Shown here piece by piece: positions 34,250 to 48,700 of a stretch of 64,000 nt of DNA (positions within the stretch are counted from its first letter, which is position 1; each line of letters starts with the position of its first letter). A program made the position numbers and the translations under genes. This DNA comes from Paramacrobiotus metropolitanus (taxonomy: Eukaryota > Tardigrada > Eutardigrada > Parachela > Macrobiotidae): the NCBI RefSeq assembly GCF_019649055.1, contig NW_026570230.1:1178001-1242000 (forward strand), written 5' to 3'. Below the pieces are notes generated by a model. It had not been told where the DNA came from, ran no database searches, and worked only from the letters and a program-made list of their open reading frames with translations.

Positions 34250-35094
34250 TGTAAAGAAATTACAAACCCTTACCTCAAGCAGTCAATTACAGTAATATAC
34301 ATAGTACGGAAATCTAAAGGTTTTCAGAGCTTTATATATTTGTAGCGCCAGTTGACATCGGTAGGAGACAAACAACGTTACGGTTTCGCTTATACATATT
34401 GCTTCGACAGAGTGACACTTTCCGAGAAATGCAATTTCGGCATTTCTGTCTAACGTTTTCCTAATTACAATCTGCTTACGCATCGTATCGGACATCACGA
34501 TCGGTCGTAGAGTTTCATTGATTCAAATAACTTACTGCTCTTATACATTGATATTTTGTTCTACAGTGTCTTTAGTCTGAACCTGTTGAACATTTTGAAT
34601 TTTCCAGTACTGCAAAATGTATAAGTCGGTAAGTTTTAAGTACGGTTCAGACAATGTCGGTGAAAACGATTATGCTTTTCACCGACATTTCAGGTACATA
34701 AGGACTTCCACGCAGCAGAAGTTTGCAATGCTCAACTTGCACCTGATGAACAATCGCTACATGTTTTCAGTTTTGAAGTGTTGATCGTACAATGGCAAAT
34801 ATAATAAAAATTGCACTAAACTACCTTTTATGCAGTGGAAATTGTGATACCGAAGTAATACTCGTATATTTCGCAAATTCAAAATATTTGTACTTCAAAA
34901 ACTACTTGCGCCTCAAAGCATGACAGCAAGGAATGCATTCAAGCGGAATTCAGAAATAACGTACAGGCTGGTATCACAATAAATTCAAAGCCAAGCCCAA
35001 AAGGTTACCAGCCACTGTCCAGACAACATGATGCAAAATACATGCTAAATATTTTTATAAATACGGTACTGTATGTACATGACTATACAAAGTG
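34250..35094. other. Intergenic spacer
   Basis: This is upstream of the catalase-like gene (minus) and downstream of the esterase gene (minus). A short inverted pair GTCGGTGAAAA/TTTTCACCGAC occurs at about 34658-34688. Nothing else seen. Confidence 0.5.
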
Positions 35095-35282
35095 AAAGAA
35101 GCATACTTCTACATACTATTACTATTACTACTACTATTACTATTACTATTACTATTACTATTACTATTACTATTACTATTACTATTACTATTACTATTAC
35201 TATTACTATTACTATTACTATTACTATTACTATTACTATTACTATTACTATACATAAAGAAGCATACTTCTACATACTATTA
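35095..35282. repeat. (ACTATT)n microsatellite between 27-bp direct repeats
   Basis: About 135 bases of ACTATT hexamers (35115-35251) are flanked by two identical 27-base copies starting AAAGAAGCATACTTCTACAT (35095-35121 and 35256-35282). The array yields long Leu or Ile-Thr open frames that are artefacts. The flanking repeats suggest array growth inside a duplicated segment, or an assembly collapse point. Confidence 0.9.
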
Positions 35283-35337
35283 AAATTCGAAAGCTAATTC
35301 AATTTGAAGCGGTTTATCATGAAGTATTCGGCAATTA

Positions 35338-38069
<2,732 letters not shown>

Positions 38070-38974
38070 GTGCGCAATGGAATACGAAGTGGAAGAAGTT
38101 GGATGCCGACAATTGATTCAAAAACAATATCATTTATTACCCGTATAAGTATTTAGTGCTTACATTGTTACTTATTTAACGTCTATCAAAAACATGGCTG
38201 CTGTACACTGGACATTTTACGGGTGTTATTATTATGCGCACAAAGCATGATCTGCCCCGGGCCTGATCGGACCACAAATATTTTTGCAGACGTATGTGTT
38301 AAAAGGCAAAAGCTTTGTTCGGAATCTACCACGAAATGTTATTATTTCACTCTACTCATTTGTACGAGTTACGAGCACACTTCTTACAGCAGATAGCAAT
38401 CAACCAGTCCAAAATTCACAACGATCCACAATTCGCAAAGACTACTAAGAGCATGGTAGACTACTACAGACTACATGTACAGTAGGCACGAACTGAGAAA
38501 TATACGAGCAGAATACTGCTGTGTACGTAGAGACTACGACAGGTTGTCCAAAAATATTTATCTCAGTTATCTGTTAACTGTAAAGTTAAAACCAGATTTC
38601 ATAAATTATAGAAACGCAAATCTATGTTGCTATCGCAATTTTAACTAGAAGGGCTGAAAATATGCCGCAGGGCACCAAATTAGTACTGCGTGATTATGAA
38701 ACCGGTAAGTAACACTTTGTAGCAACAACTTAAGAAAAAGTGACGGTAAAAATGTTTGGCTGTAGACAAGTCATGAGCACGAAATACGAATACTTTCAGA
38801 AGGAAATCTGCTTAGCATCTAGAGAAAAGGAATGCCGACAGGAAAAATCGTCAAATAGTGAACAAAAATCGTCCCAGTTACCGAGTCACGCTTTTATATG
38901 AGTGAAAGGACGAGATACGATGTAAATATGTTCTGGAGGTACACTATTTAGTAGCATTCAGTACAATCAACAGG
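38070..38974. other. Intergenic spacer
   Basis: Spacer between the esterase gene and the bZIP gene, both minus. It contains several TAC-rich words but no gene or clear promoter element. Confidence 0.5.
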
Positions 38975-39841
38975 TTAATATAATGTGTTCATTTGGCAGG
39001 AACGTTGATCGGTATCACTAGATCCTCCAGCGAAGAGTGGCACTTGTTGCATGGACGACCAGTTAATGCTTTGGCTTCGCTGTGCTTTCAAGGTGGCATT
39101 CTCATGCTTCAGTGTTTGATTTTCTTTCATTAGCTGTTGAATATGCATCTCACTACTTTGTGAGAGCGCTGCGAATGTTATTTGCAGATAAGCGCACTTT
39201 TCTTCCAGTTTTTGATTATCCAGCTTGAGCTTCTCGAGTCTCTCTTTTTTCTTCTCTCGGCACTTTTTTGCTGACAGCCGGTTACGCATACGCTTTTCAG
39301 AGGCGCACAAGTCATTGGGGTCTTACAAGATAACCAGTACGAACTACTTTCGCGACAGCGTACATAGTTGATGACCTTTGTACCTGCGTGGATTGAGGTG
39401 AGTTTGCCAAAATCGCATTTCCCTTCGGTTGGTCAGTTGGCGCTTGTGACCATGAGAAATTGTCCATTTGCAAGCCTTCTGGTGCCGTGGTGGCTTCTCC
39501 CGATGACTCAGCGCAGGTGTTATCGATTCTTCTTTCAATCAGCCAATATTGCGGAAAACCCAGCTGCATTTTCTCAAAAAAGTTCACCTGATCTGAGTCC
39601 TGACTTGACTTCGGCTACAAAGTGTATCAACAGGATGAATCGTCACAATAATTCGTAATAAAAGACCTAGATCTAAACTTTTCTGTCGCGAGATACGCTA
39701 CAGAAAAGGGACGAAGCCTTGTCTTAAGATATGACACCGTATTACAGATTGGCTGATTTCGGACCCGTTGTGATTCCAGGAAAATTCTTCCAAAGCGTCC
39801 ACAGGGTTCGCCCAATCACTCCAGTCCATGTTGTCCAACAT
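38975..39841 (-). CDS. bZIP transcription factor with a Jun-like basic region
   Basis: Proposed exons 39738-39841, 39384-39603 and 38975-39292 give 213 residues. The N-terminus is acidic and aromatic (MLDNMDWSDWANPVDALEEF), like an activation domain. The middle is Gln/Ser/Pro-rich. The last exon has the basic region RMRNRLSAKKCREKKKERL (N-x7-R present, with a Jun-like RMRNR and KCR), then a leucine zipper of about 50 residues and a short tail. The 2/3 junction is uncertain. The obvious acceptor (GTAAG at 39322) would include more of the basic region but breaks the frame. The frame-keeping acceptor is CTGAAAAG at 39293, which starts the exon at RMRNR. Upstream of the ATG the frame stays open (DYTNLKAPTT) and could join an upstream exon at 41212-41337. 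Role: nuclear DNA-binding regulator. I cannot assign a precise subfamily. Confidence 0.8.
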
Positions 39842-41211
39842 TGTAGTAGGTGCTTTGAGATTAGTATAATCCTTTCACGTTCAGTTTCACCCTGATTCAT
39901 CACAAACTCCACACCGTCTGAAACATGCACAGAAGAAAGGCTTAATTACAAATGCCGCACTTGTGGGAAACCAAAAATTTGATCAACATGGTTTGATAAA
40001 AAAGCAGTTCTACGTAAATAACAGATACGTTTTGTCCAACAATAGTTGTAGCGTAGTTAAGTACTTATTTCAGTCATACGCTTATAGTATAAAAAAGTCG
40101 TTTGGCACTAGGAGTACGGTACCATTTGGCGGTAAAAATGATCAACTAAAAAACGCTAAGGTGACCTTTTTAAAAAGTCATTGCATAATTATAATACTGA
40201 ACGCGTAAGACGCACAACGGTTACTCTAAACATTATAACGTTTTTTTACACACTGAAATCATCAGAGAGGATGTCGGTGGCCATTTCCACCTTCAAAAAT
40301 GTACAATTATTGAGATTTCTATCGCGTACCGGCGTACGGAGAATGCCAATGTCGGCAAGGCCCGTAGGTGGAAATCAAGTAGATAAATACGGTCCTTACA
40401 TCTCCATAAAGAGCGAAAATACAATGATTCTAGTGGCCTAGCAACCCTATACTCATTTTTTTTATTTAAGAAATTTATTATACCTTATACTTTAGCCTAC
40501 ACTTGTACGTTTTTTAGTATCGTAAGATTTACAAAAAACAATCTAACAAATGCAAAAGAGACGTTACATTATAAATTTGACAACCAGCGGAAACATGCGG
40601 CCGAATCACAAAGAACATTTGATCTAAATTAGCCGAGGCTGGTTTGTAATTCCAAAATAATACAAAGAAGATTCCCAGGTCCCATGTACACAATAAGAAT
40701 ACACAATCATTCGGCTCATTCAAGGACGTACAGAGCAGGTAGATACGAGTACTTACTTTGAATACTAGAACTGTGACATAAATAAAATAGTCTATGCTTT
40801 TAACTGCAGCAAGTCCTCTGCAGATTGCAGATACAGGTAAGCACCGCAATAGGCTCATACAGATAGCTATCAGTCTATCGCTTACATAAAATTTAATTCA
40901 AAACAAACTGTGCAACGTTAATCGGCAAGGCAGTTGGTAAACCCACCTGCAATACTTATTAATATCCAAAGATGGCACTCAGTGAACGCTAAGCTTCACG
41001 TTAAAATTCAAACAAACTAAAATGTTAGCGCCATACGTACGAAATTATTGGAAAGAAAAGCGCCTCGAATGCCTGCACTGACTTAAAATTAGCGTAACAA
41101 AACTGGGATTGTTCAAAGAAATATTAGCAATCTGCGATTATGAAGTAGAGTAGCGAAATAGGCAAATGAGAGGCAGGTAAAAGATAATACTGAATGAGCA
41201 TGTCCGCTTAC
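39842..41211. other. Spacer or intron upstream of the bZIP gene
   Basis: This would be an intron if the upstream exon at 41212-41337 belongs to the bZIP gene. The minus-strand frame at 40529-40858 is hydrophobic and unrecognised. Nothing else seen. Confidence 0.4.
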
Positions 41212-41337
41212 CGCTTGCATCAGACTGACGTAATGTGACTGCTCTGCCGGCGGATAACTGCGTGGCACAAGTGTGCATACCTTCGGACTTCGCTTGTTTG
41301 CCGCTGGTTTGTGGACTACTTTTAGAAATTTCGTCAT
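41212..41337 (-). CDS. Possible alternative first exon of the bZIP gene
   Basis: The ATG at 41337 opens 42 codons that end at a consensus donor (GCG then GTAAGC) in phase 0. The start reads MTKFLKVVHKPAANKRSPKV. Joined in phase 0 to the open frame preceding the bZIP ATG, it would extend that protein at its N-terminus. The acceptor on that side (GTGAAAG at about 39875) is poor. It is basic and Pro-rich with no known domain. It could also be the first exon of another gene. Confidence 0.3.
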
Positions 41338-41777
41338 CCTTCCGCTAAAGTATGATCATGAACAAAACCTTCCTCCCTTGACAAACAATATTACTCATGG
41401 CTTTGGTCGCCCAGTTTTACGCAATATGTAGCACACTTTGTGTTTAGTCAATGGCTCAATGCCTCCTGTTAAAATTTGCTATGGGCCGTAGTTTTTGAAC
41501 CAGTATATTTATAATCAGTATATTTAACATTAACGACTGATCACCTACAAGAGAATCGGGGAAAAACAAAACTCTTTGCAATTTCTCAATTTTCGTTCGC
41601 CAACCAAAACAATTTATCACGCTAGCGCCCTTGCTTAATTCATATTCTGTAAATGCAAGCAGTACAGTAGTTTTAAAAACACAATAAATGGTATAAATGT
41701 GATTAGTACGCGCAAAACTTGCACAACTTAAACTGCAGTAAAATAAAAATTAAGCATTGGCGCAGACTGCATGGTTT

Positions 41778-43347
41778 TTAACACGGAGTAATGTACACTT
41801 CCTTCCAGAATCTAATCAACGCCATGTGATCTACTGTGCCAGCTTCCCATTCTCCGAACTGGCCCAACTCCTTATACTGAGCTCTTGGTCCGAACGAAGG
41901 TCCATTCATTCGCCTAAACGAACGCAGTCCAGAAATCAGAATTAACCAGCTTGTAATTGTTTAATTATATCACGTTTCTTTGATTTACCCGTCATGGGCA
42001 ACTTGACGCAGCATTTGGCGGATACTAGAGACAACGCGAGCATTAAGTCGAAGACCAGGGATTTGCATTGACGGAGTAAAAATATTTGGGAGGACATAAG
42101 TGTGAAACGCTCCTAAAAGTGATGCGGATGCAGTTTGCTTCAAAAGAAAGTGCACGAGTATGTGCAACGGGACATAATATGTGTACCACATAGCAACTTA
42201 CCAAGGCCATTGTATTCGGGGTCATAACTGATACGAAAGAGCTGGTTGTCGTTTTGGCCCCCTCCTGGTTGACGATGCGCGTACATGATGGATTCTTTTC
42301 GGTGGCAGGCACGCCAAAGATAACATCCGTTGTTAGCTGTGTATTTCACAACGCCCTGCGATTTGTCATACTACAATTTTTCTTGAATCAAAAAAGTACA
42401 TACGTACGTGAAATAGTTTGCGTTGCAAAGTTTCGCGATTGTCGCTGTAGGACAAATTGTAGTAATCCATAACCCGTTGTGCCAAAGCGTAATTCGGTTG
42501 TGTACACGGCGGGTCACTGCCATTGGGCAAAAATTGTCGTGCAACTACGTCCTTAATTTTATCCAACGGCAACGTTTCATTTGGGTCGAGCAATTCCGGA
42601 CTCGCAACTGCAAAATTGTGTGTAATGTCGAGCGAAATGTTAACTCCGCAGTCTCCGTAAGCTGTAAGTCTAACGAACCACCTGCTAAAAGAAAAGAATA
42701 GTCTTCTCGCAAGTAGCCGGTAATGTAATTCGGACCACGTCTGATTGACTGTATTACGGCTTCCAAAGCTTTTTGAGGGACATCTTTGAAGTGCACATGA
42801 TCCAGCACAAAGCCATACGGTGTAGTATCCTGCAAGACGTTCCTTGTACAATACACTAAATTGCGACGTATTGGTAGCTTTTACCGCGTTGCCGGCTTCG
42901 AACCCTTTCGCCACGGAAAGAAGCGTTTGTATCGGTATTCTTTTCAAACACTGAATAATCTCGTTGGAGGTTGCAGTTGGACATCCAACTGCCACGGCCA
43001 GTTCAACGGAATTTTTCTTTGGTTCCTGTGTGTAATTCGCACTCGCTAGTATGTTTCCCCTAAATGCAATCGCGGCACGAATCGAATCTGTCACATTCGA
43101 GTGGACAGGATGCAGAGCAAATGCAAGCACATCAAACGACAGTCAAAGCATTATCAGGTACACTGAACAACCGAATCTAATTCCATAGCTGAGATAATAG
43201 AGGCCCCGGCACTCTGTCCAAAGACAGTAAAGGCGTTTGGATCGCCTCCGAATTTGTCGATGTGCCCTTTGATCCAGTGCAAAGCCAGATTAACATCGGC
43301 CAACCCGTAATTGCCACTGGCTGTGGTATCTCCGGTGCTGAGAAATC
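41778..43347 (-). pseudogene. Truncated, frameshifted carboxylesterase paralogue
   Basis: Seven exons match exons 4-10 of the intact esterase at 35338-38069: 43162-43347, 42885-43087, 42682-42829, 42408-42607, 42202-42336, 41989-42112 and 41778-41913. Their lengths are 186, 203, 148, 200, 135, 124 and 136, against 186, 203, 148, 200, 130, 124 and 151 in the intact gene. Intron phases are the same. Exons 1-3 (signal peptide, SEDCL and oxyanion hole) are absent. The exon matching exon 8 is 135 instead of 130 bases and needs a frame change between VPATEKNPS and QLFRISYDPEYNGLG. The nucleophile motif is GQSAGA instead of GESAGG. The reading frame is otherwise well preserved, so inactivation looks recent. 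The 5' break abuts a kelch fragment on the opposite strand. Confidence 0.88.
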
Positions 43348-43387
43348 CTGCAAGAAAAATAACATTAAGACATTGTTTTGATTCCAG

Positions 43388-43602
43388 TTCAAGCCATTAC
43401 CAGTACGACCACGTTTATACGATGTGCCAGCGTGGATGGGAAGCTGTACGTTCTCGACGGGTACGGACCGAACGGTCTGGAGGACAGCATTGAAGTGTAC
43501 GACGCCGAAGCGAACCACTGGACGCTGCATAACTGCCGCTTGCCGCACACCAAGTTTGACTTCGGTTGTGCTGTGATGATACTGATTGTGAAGCGCGTTT
43601 AG
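43388..43602 (+). pseudogene. Orphan kelch-repeat fragment
   Basis: After an acceptor-like GATTCCAG, the plus strand encodes one kelch blade (VDGKLYVLDGYGPNGLED, then SIEVYDAEANHWTLHN). It ends with LPHTKFDFGCAVM and a stop. This resembles the last repeat and tail of a kelch-like (KLHL) E3-adaptor protein. No other kelch repeats or BTB domain occur nearby. Where upstream exons should be, there is instead the truncated esterase on the other strand. It is best read as a gene fragment moved here by rearrangement. Confidence 0.7.
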
Positions 43603-44955
43603 TTTTGGCGGACGTTCTGCTGGATGTGTTATGAATTAACAGAATTTTAGAGTTCGAAATTTCCGAGCTTGAGCTGTGTTCCGTTGGAAAAGTTCTTATT
43701 TAAAACTAATATCTGCTAACGCTAATTGTTCTATGGGAAATGAAGTATTTGGAGTGAAATGTGTTTCGCGGGATCTCAGCTGTAGGCTAAAATGCGCTGT
43801 ATAGTAAGTCCAAAGCCACGGTTGTATTCACGGGTGGCAAAATTTAATAAATAATTGTCTTGCCATCAGTGCAAAAAAAAGTGCAAGACGTTGTAATTAA
43901 AAGCTCTTCGGTGTGTAGATTGCCATCCTTCATAATCGCCAGAAGAACCTGCTGTATTTACTTTGAAAAGGACGTATAGGTAGGTCAAATTAATTACTTA
44001 TTCAGTTATCGATTGTTTTTTAACTAAACCACACCAAGTCATTGTCGTAGCCCGGTATGTGCAATAAAAGTACAAATCTGTAACGTTTTCTGGTATATCG
44101 GTGGAAGACTCTAACAAATATGCATGGTTCAAAAATTACAGAGAACAAGACCTTACACTGCTTACAATAAACAAGAGAAATTTTGCCATAATAGTAACTA
44201 GAAAATATTTGCAAGTGTATAGGTTCAATCTGCAGAAAGCTAAATTCACAACTAAAAAGGCGGCATACAGCACTTCCCAGCGCTTACATTAAACATAACG
44301 AACTATGAGGTTTGATATATGGAAACAACACTAAAATTTGACGCTCACAGGAAACCACACATATGTATCGAGAATAGGTAACCTATATAAAACCTTCAGG
44401 AATGACAGGAATAACGATTCTTCATCCCTATCGCGACATATCGAGTTCGCTTGTCCAACTAATTTAACGTTTTGATTGCGCGATGCCGGCAGACGACTGC
44501 ATTGGTTGAGAAAAATACATGCATGTCTTCTTAATTATGTCATTTATTTTTGAACCTTGTCACTGGCCGCATTTCGAGGATGCAACAACTGTCGACACCA
44601 AATTGTCCGTTCGTGACCGGCGGTCCGTGACCTGGTGCTAATTTGGAATCTGCGCGGAACGGAACAGTGGGCCCTTTGACAACCTTTGACCTTTTTTATT
44701 ATCTAACCTAATGGTAAACACTAAAACTAAGAGTAGGCTGCGGCATGAATGTTACCTTTCACAAGTTTATTTACGTGGTGAAACACATTCGCATGGTGTA
44801 CACTAAAAGTTTGTCGATCTTTGTATACAGCGCAGTTTATTGTGTATTACAAGATATCTGTTAGTTGCATGTAAGTATACTTCGTATGTGAATTTACCAA
44901 TGGTTTTACAGTGCCTACAGTAGTGAACAGCACAAGTTGAGCAAGCAGTGCTTAG
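43603..44955. other. Gene-free spacer
   Basis: AT-rich DNA to the right of the kelch fragment. No coding or structured feature recognised. Confidence 0.5.
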
Positions 44956-45165
44956 CTATAAAGCCTTCAAAAACAAAATCATTATTTTAAAACGCAGTTT
45001 ATCATATGCAGTCGTGTTTATATCGGTCACGTTGCAGTAACTTCCGGCTGCTTTTAATTTTGTTTCCAAAGAAAACTTTAGCACATCTCGGTGATGTAAC
45101 GTGTAAGGATACTTTTGGCCTTCAGCGTAATTGGCCATTCGAATTAAAACCCATTGGGAAAACAT
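44956..45165 (-). pseudogene. Possible degraded esterase exon-7 fragment
   Basis: The translation contains ANYAEGQ and later YCNVTDINTTAYDKLRFKI. The intact esterase exon 7 has ANYELAQ, then YYNMTDGDDYSSLRFKIFH, in the same order and at similar spacing. A FPNGF-like piece in an adjacent frame just upstream corresponds to its FLPNG. Adjacent exons are not recognisable. If real, this is a third, older copy of the esterase on the same strand. The similarity is short and needs alignment. Confidence 0.35.
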
Positions 45166-45790
45166 ACAACTTCCCGCTTCCGAACATCTGCTTTACTACC
45201 GTACAGCACACGAGCGATCCACCAGCACTTTATGCTTTTACTCATGCGTGAAAGAACTGCCCTTAAAAAGTTTGCTGAGTGAAGCATCTTGGCATAATTA
45301 TGTGCAACACTGTACGCCTGGACTTTAAAGCGGAAGCCGCCTGTAAACATAGCGCTGTCTGGTGCTCAGTAAATGAACAGGATTCCCCGGCTCGCTTATG
45401 GAATGACAAGTTCACGCTAATAATATTATGTCCTCCAACTGCAACTTCTATAATGTTGTCTTTCTGTTACGCAACGCATAACCTTAAAGTGCGGTAAGAT
45501 GTGAGCCAATCAGCAGCCGGCTGGCTAGTATGAAGAAAAGATTGCTCTTTATTGCGTTATAACGCCGGTACTGTGCGTCGACATTGGTTCACTTTCTCAA
45601 ATCCATCGCTTTCACAACCAGCGGTATTTTCTGTAGTTTAGACATCGAAGGTTTTAAAACTGTACCACTTTTTCAAATTAATGTGAAACATTTGAACCGC
45701 CAAAAAAAGCTTTCGTTAGAGTTTCGGCTATCGACTATTGTTATTGTGGAATTCATAACTGAATGGGATTGGCAAGTTTTTATTGGTGCA

Positions 45791-48700
45791 ATGATGTATA
45801 AACACGGCCATAGTGTTCTCAAGATCGTTGACCATTCGAAATACTTCGAGGTCAAAATTGTACCAGCATTGTTGGATAACTATATGTAAGTTCCACTACA
45901 CAAGAATTTTTATTTAAAGTTCAAGAATGCAACAGTTTATTAAGTTTGTACTAGTTTTAATCGGGTATTTTGCAGAATGTGTTTTTTGATAGTGCGAGTA
46001 GATAATATTATGCAGTGTGTGCATTCAGTGCATCTCATTCCGTTTTCCTAAAAATGCATGGTCCTCGGCGTAGTATACCTCGTACCTCATCTTCAATCTG
46101 GAAAATCTATCCAAGTTTTTTTAGTATAACAAGCATAGTGTTTGCAATACCAAGACAAAAACGAATAATCTAACCATGGCAAATACTCTAACCATGTCAC
46201 GTACGAAAACAGTTTACAGTTCTAGATCCCAGTTAAAAAAATAAAATCATTTTTGTTTTCAAAGTTTACAAAGGTTTTTCGCGAAGAATTCCTGCTCGGA
46301 CTTGAGAAAATAGTTTATCGTTTAAATTACTGTTCTCTTTTCGTAAATCATGAAATCTAATTAGCGTACAGTTGTGTAAGTGCTTCGGTTCTATAGTTCG
46401 TTGCGAATTGCAGATTAAAAAACATTTTTTACAAAATAAAAAATCGTTCGAAAAAAGTTAATATGCGTACTCTATCGAAACGTTTGCTTTGTGCAGGTAC
46501 ATTATCGTGGATAAATACAAAAAAGAAGCCGCGTAAGTTTCCTGTTGAATCTCCACGCTTACATTAGAATATTGTTAATATTTTGGCCCTCGTTTTTAGA
46601 GTCATAGATCCCGTGGAGCCCGAACGGGTGAGTTTACAACTTCACATAAATAATATAGCGCCGTAATTTTGAAGACAGAGATAGCAAGAGCAGTATATAC
46701 GTAGTACTTGAGTAGTGATTTAAATATTTAAGCATGAGTATTAATTTAAATATTTTGTAATATACCGTACATAAATAATGAAATATTTACGGGATTAACG
46801 GGATTATTAACGGGATTTTGTAACACTGCTATTAACGCGTATAGTTGACGTACAGTTAAAAAGTTTACTGATGCAAAAAAAGTTTTGTTTTGACCAGCAG
46901 AACTGCAGAAACTATAATCACAGATTTTGAATTTTGTTTATGCTAAAAGACTTATGCATTTTAACTCGACCATTGGATTGTCCATTCTTAAACGCGTTCA
47001 TGCAAAGTAACATGAGCAACTCAGTTTTGAAAATGTCTATGTTAAAAACAAACCAGCCGGAAATGCACACTGGGAGCTATTTCCGGCGCATGTTGACTGA
47101 CTCGGCATAACGTCGCTACAACATTAGCATATAGCTGCACCATAAAAGAAACTTTCAAGGATAAATTTGCTTCGACACGCTGGGTGGTAAAAAAATCCTC
47201 CCGCAGCGAGGATGATTAACCGCGATAGATGGTTCATTTTTCCTTACAAAACATCCACGTCCAGACACGATATTTTCAGCCGAGGCGCCAAGCGCTTCCC
47301 GGTAAACGGCTGCCTCTACAACGACCTTGTTAAGATATTTATGACGGTCCTTGTTCACATTTTGTGGAAAATATGGTCTCCACAGACTAGTTGTCGAGTG
47401 AGCGGCGGTATCTAAATTTGTGATCTCGTTAACATACCATGTGTTAAAATTTAATAGCTTCAATATATTCAAAACGATGCAATACATTTTGAAGGTCATG
47501 TATAAGCCGAAAGAGAAACGTGCCATTATAGCTTTTTATTAGCTTGCCAGATTCCAGTATTGTGAACAGACATCGTAAAACTATTATGTTGCATAAAGTA
47601 TAAAAGTATTATAATTATTATCGACTTTCTAAGATGTGCTGTACGATTTTCTAATATTATCGACTTTCTAAGCAAGATGTACCTATATATAATGTACCAA
47701 TGTACCTATATTTATAAAAGTACCTCTGTAAAATGGGCACAAGCCGTTTTTGTACACCCGCAATTAATTTATAACATTTACGCTATCAGTTTTAATGTTA
47801 AAGATATTGCATACTTGGCCGTAGTCAAAGGTTTCGATTGCATCGTACCAGTAAATATAAATAATGCGTCAATACCGATGAAATTTAAGCATCCTCGGAA
47901 GTCGACAAAATCTGCTGATACAACACGTTTTGTTTCTTGTGTATAGATTAAAGATATTCTGGACGATGAAGAACTGCAGTGCACCCTGAAATCTGCCTTC
48001 ATTACCCATCACCACTGGTGAGTTTATATGAAATCACGTTTTTCAAGGTCATTCAAAAAATCTAAACCACCGTGTAAGAAATACACTCGTATGGTTACGC
48101 CGACACCTGATGCTGCAGGGATCATGCGGGCGGAAATACCAAATTGCTAACCTTGTACCCTGGAATCGAAATCTATGCTGGAGATGACCGCACAGAAGGC
48201 TATACAAAACTTGTCAAAAACAATCAGGTTCTAAAGGTATGTGGTATACACAAAGTATTTTGGACATTTGGCTTCGGAGCGATTACAATATACATCAGCT
48301 CCGCAAATAAAGTTCTACTACCAGTTACTGCTTTGCTCTCAATCGCAGACTGATTGATACCTCGTTGGTTAAAGCATTTTAGTCAGAAATCTACTTTTCT
48401 ATTATATGGAGAATTATGCAGCACATCCTGAACAACTGTATGTATGCACTACCAGTACCAATGAACTTGTTGCTGCAGATCGGGAACCTGACTGTGTGCT
48501 GCATGTCATCGCCTTGCCATACTTCCGGTCACATGAGTAAGTACTGGAATGCGTGCACTGTAGACTCCTTCTATACATATGGATATGCGTATCGGCACTC
48601 ACAGTTGTTTACGAACAGGTTACTATGTAACCGGAAATCATGGCGAATCTCCAGCATTATTTTCTGGTGATTCCATCTTTTTGTCCGGATGTGGAAAATT

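Noticed and set aside
35073-35297. Poly-Leu and Ile-Thr repeat proteins
   Set aside because: They are translations of the (ACTATT)n microsatellite.
47155-47526. 123-codon minus-strand frame inside the third intron of glyoxalase II
   Set aside because: It has an ATG but no recognisable domain, promoter or splice context. A nested gene cannot be supported from sequence alone.
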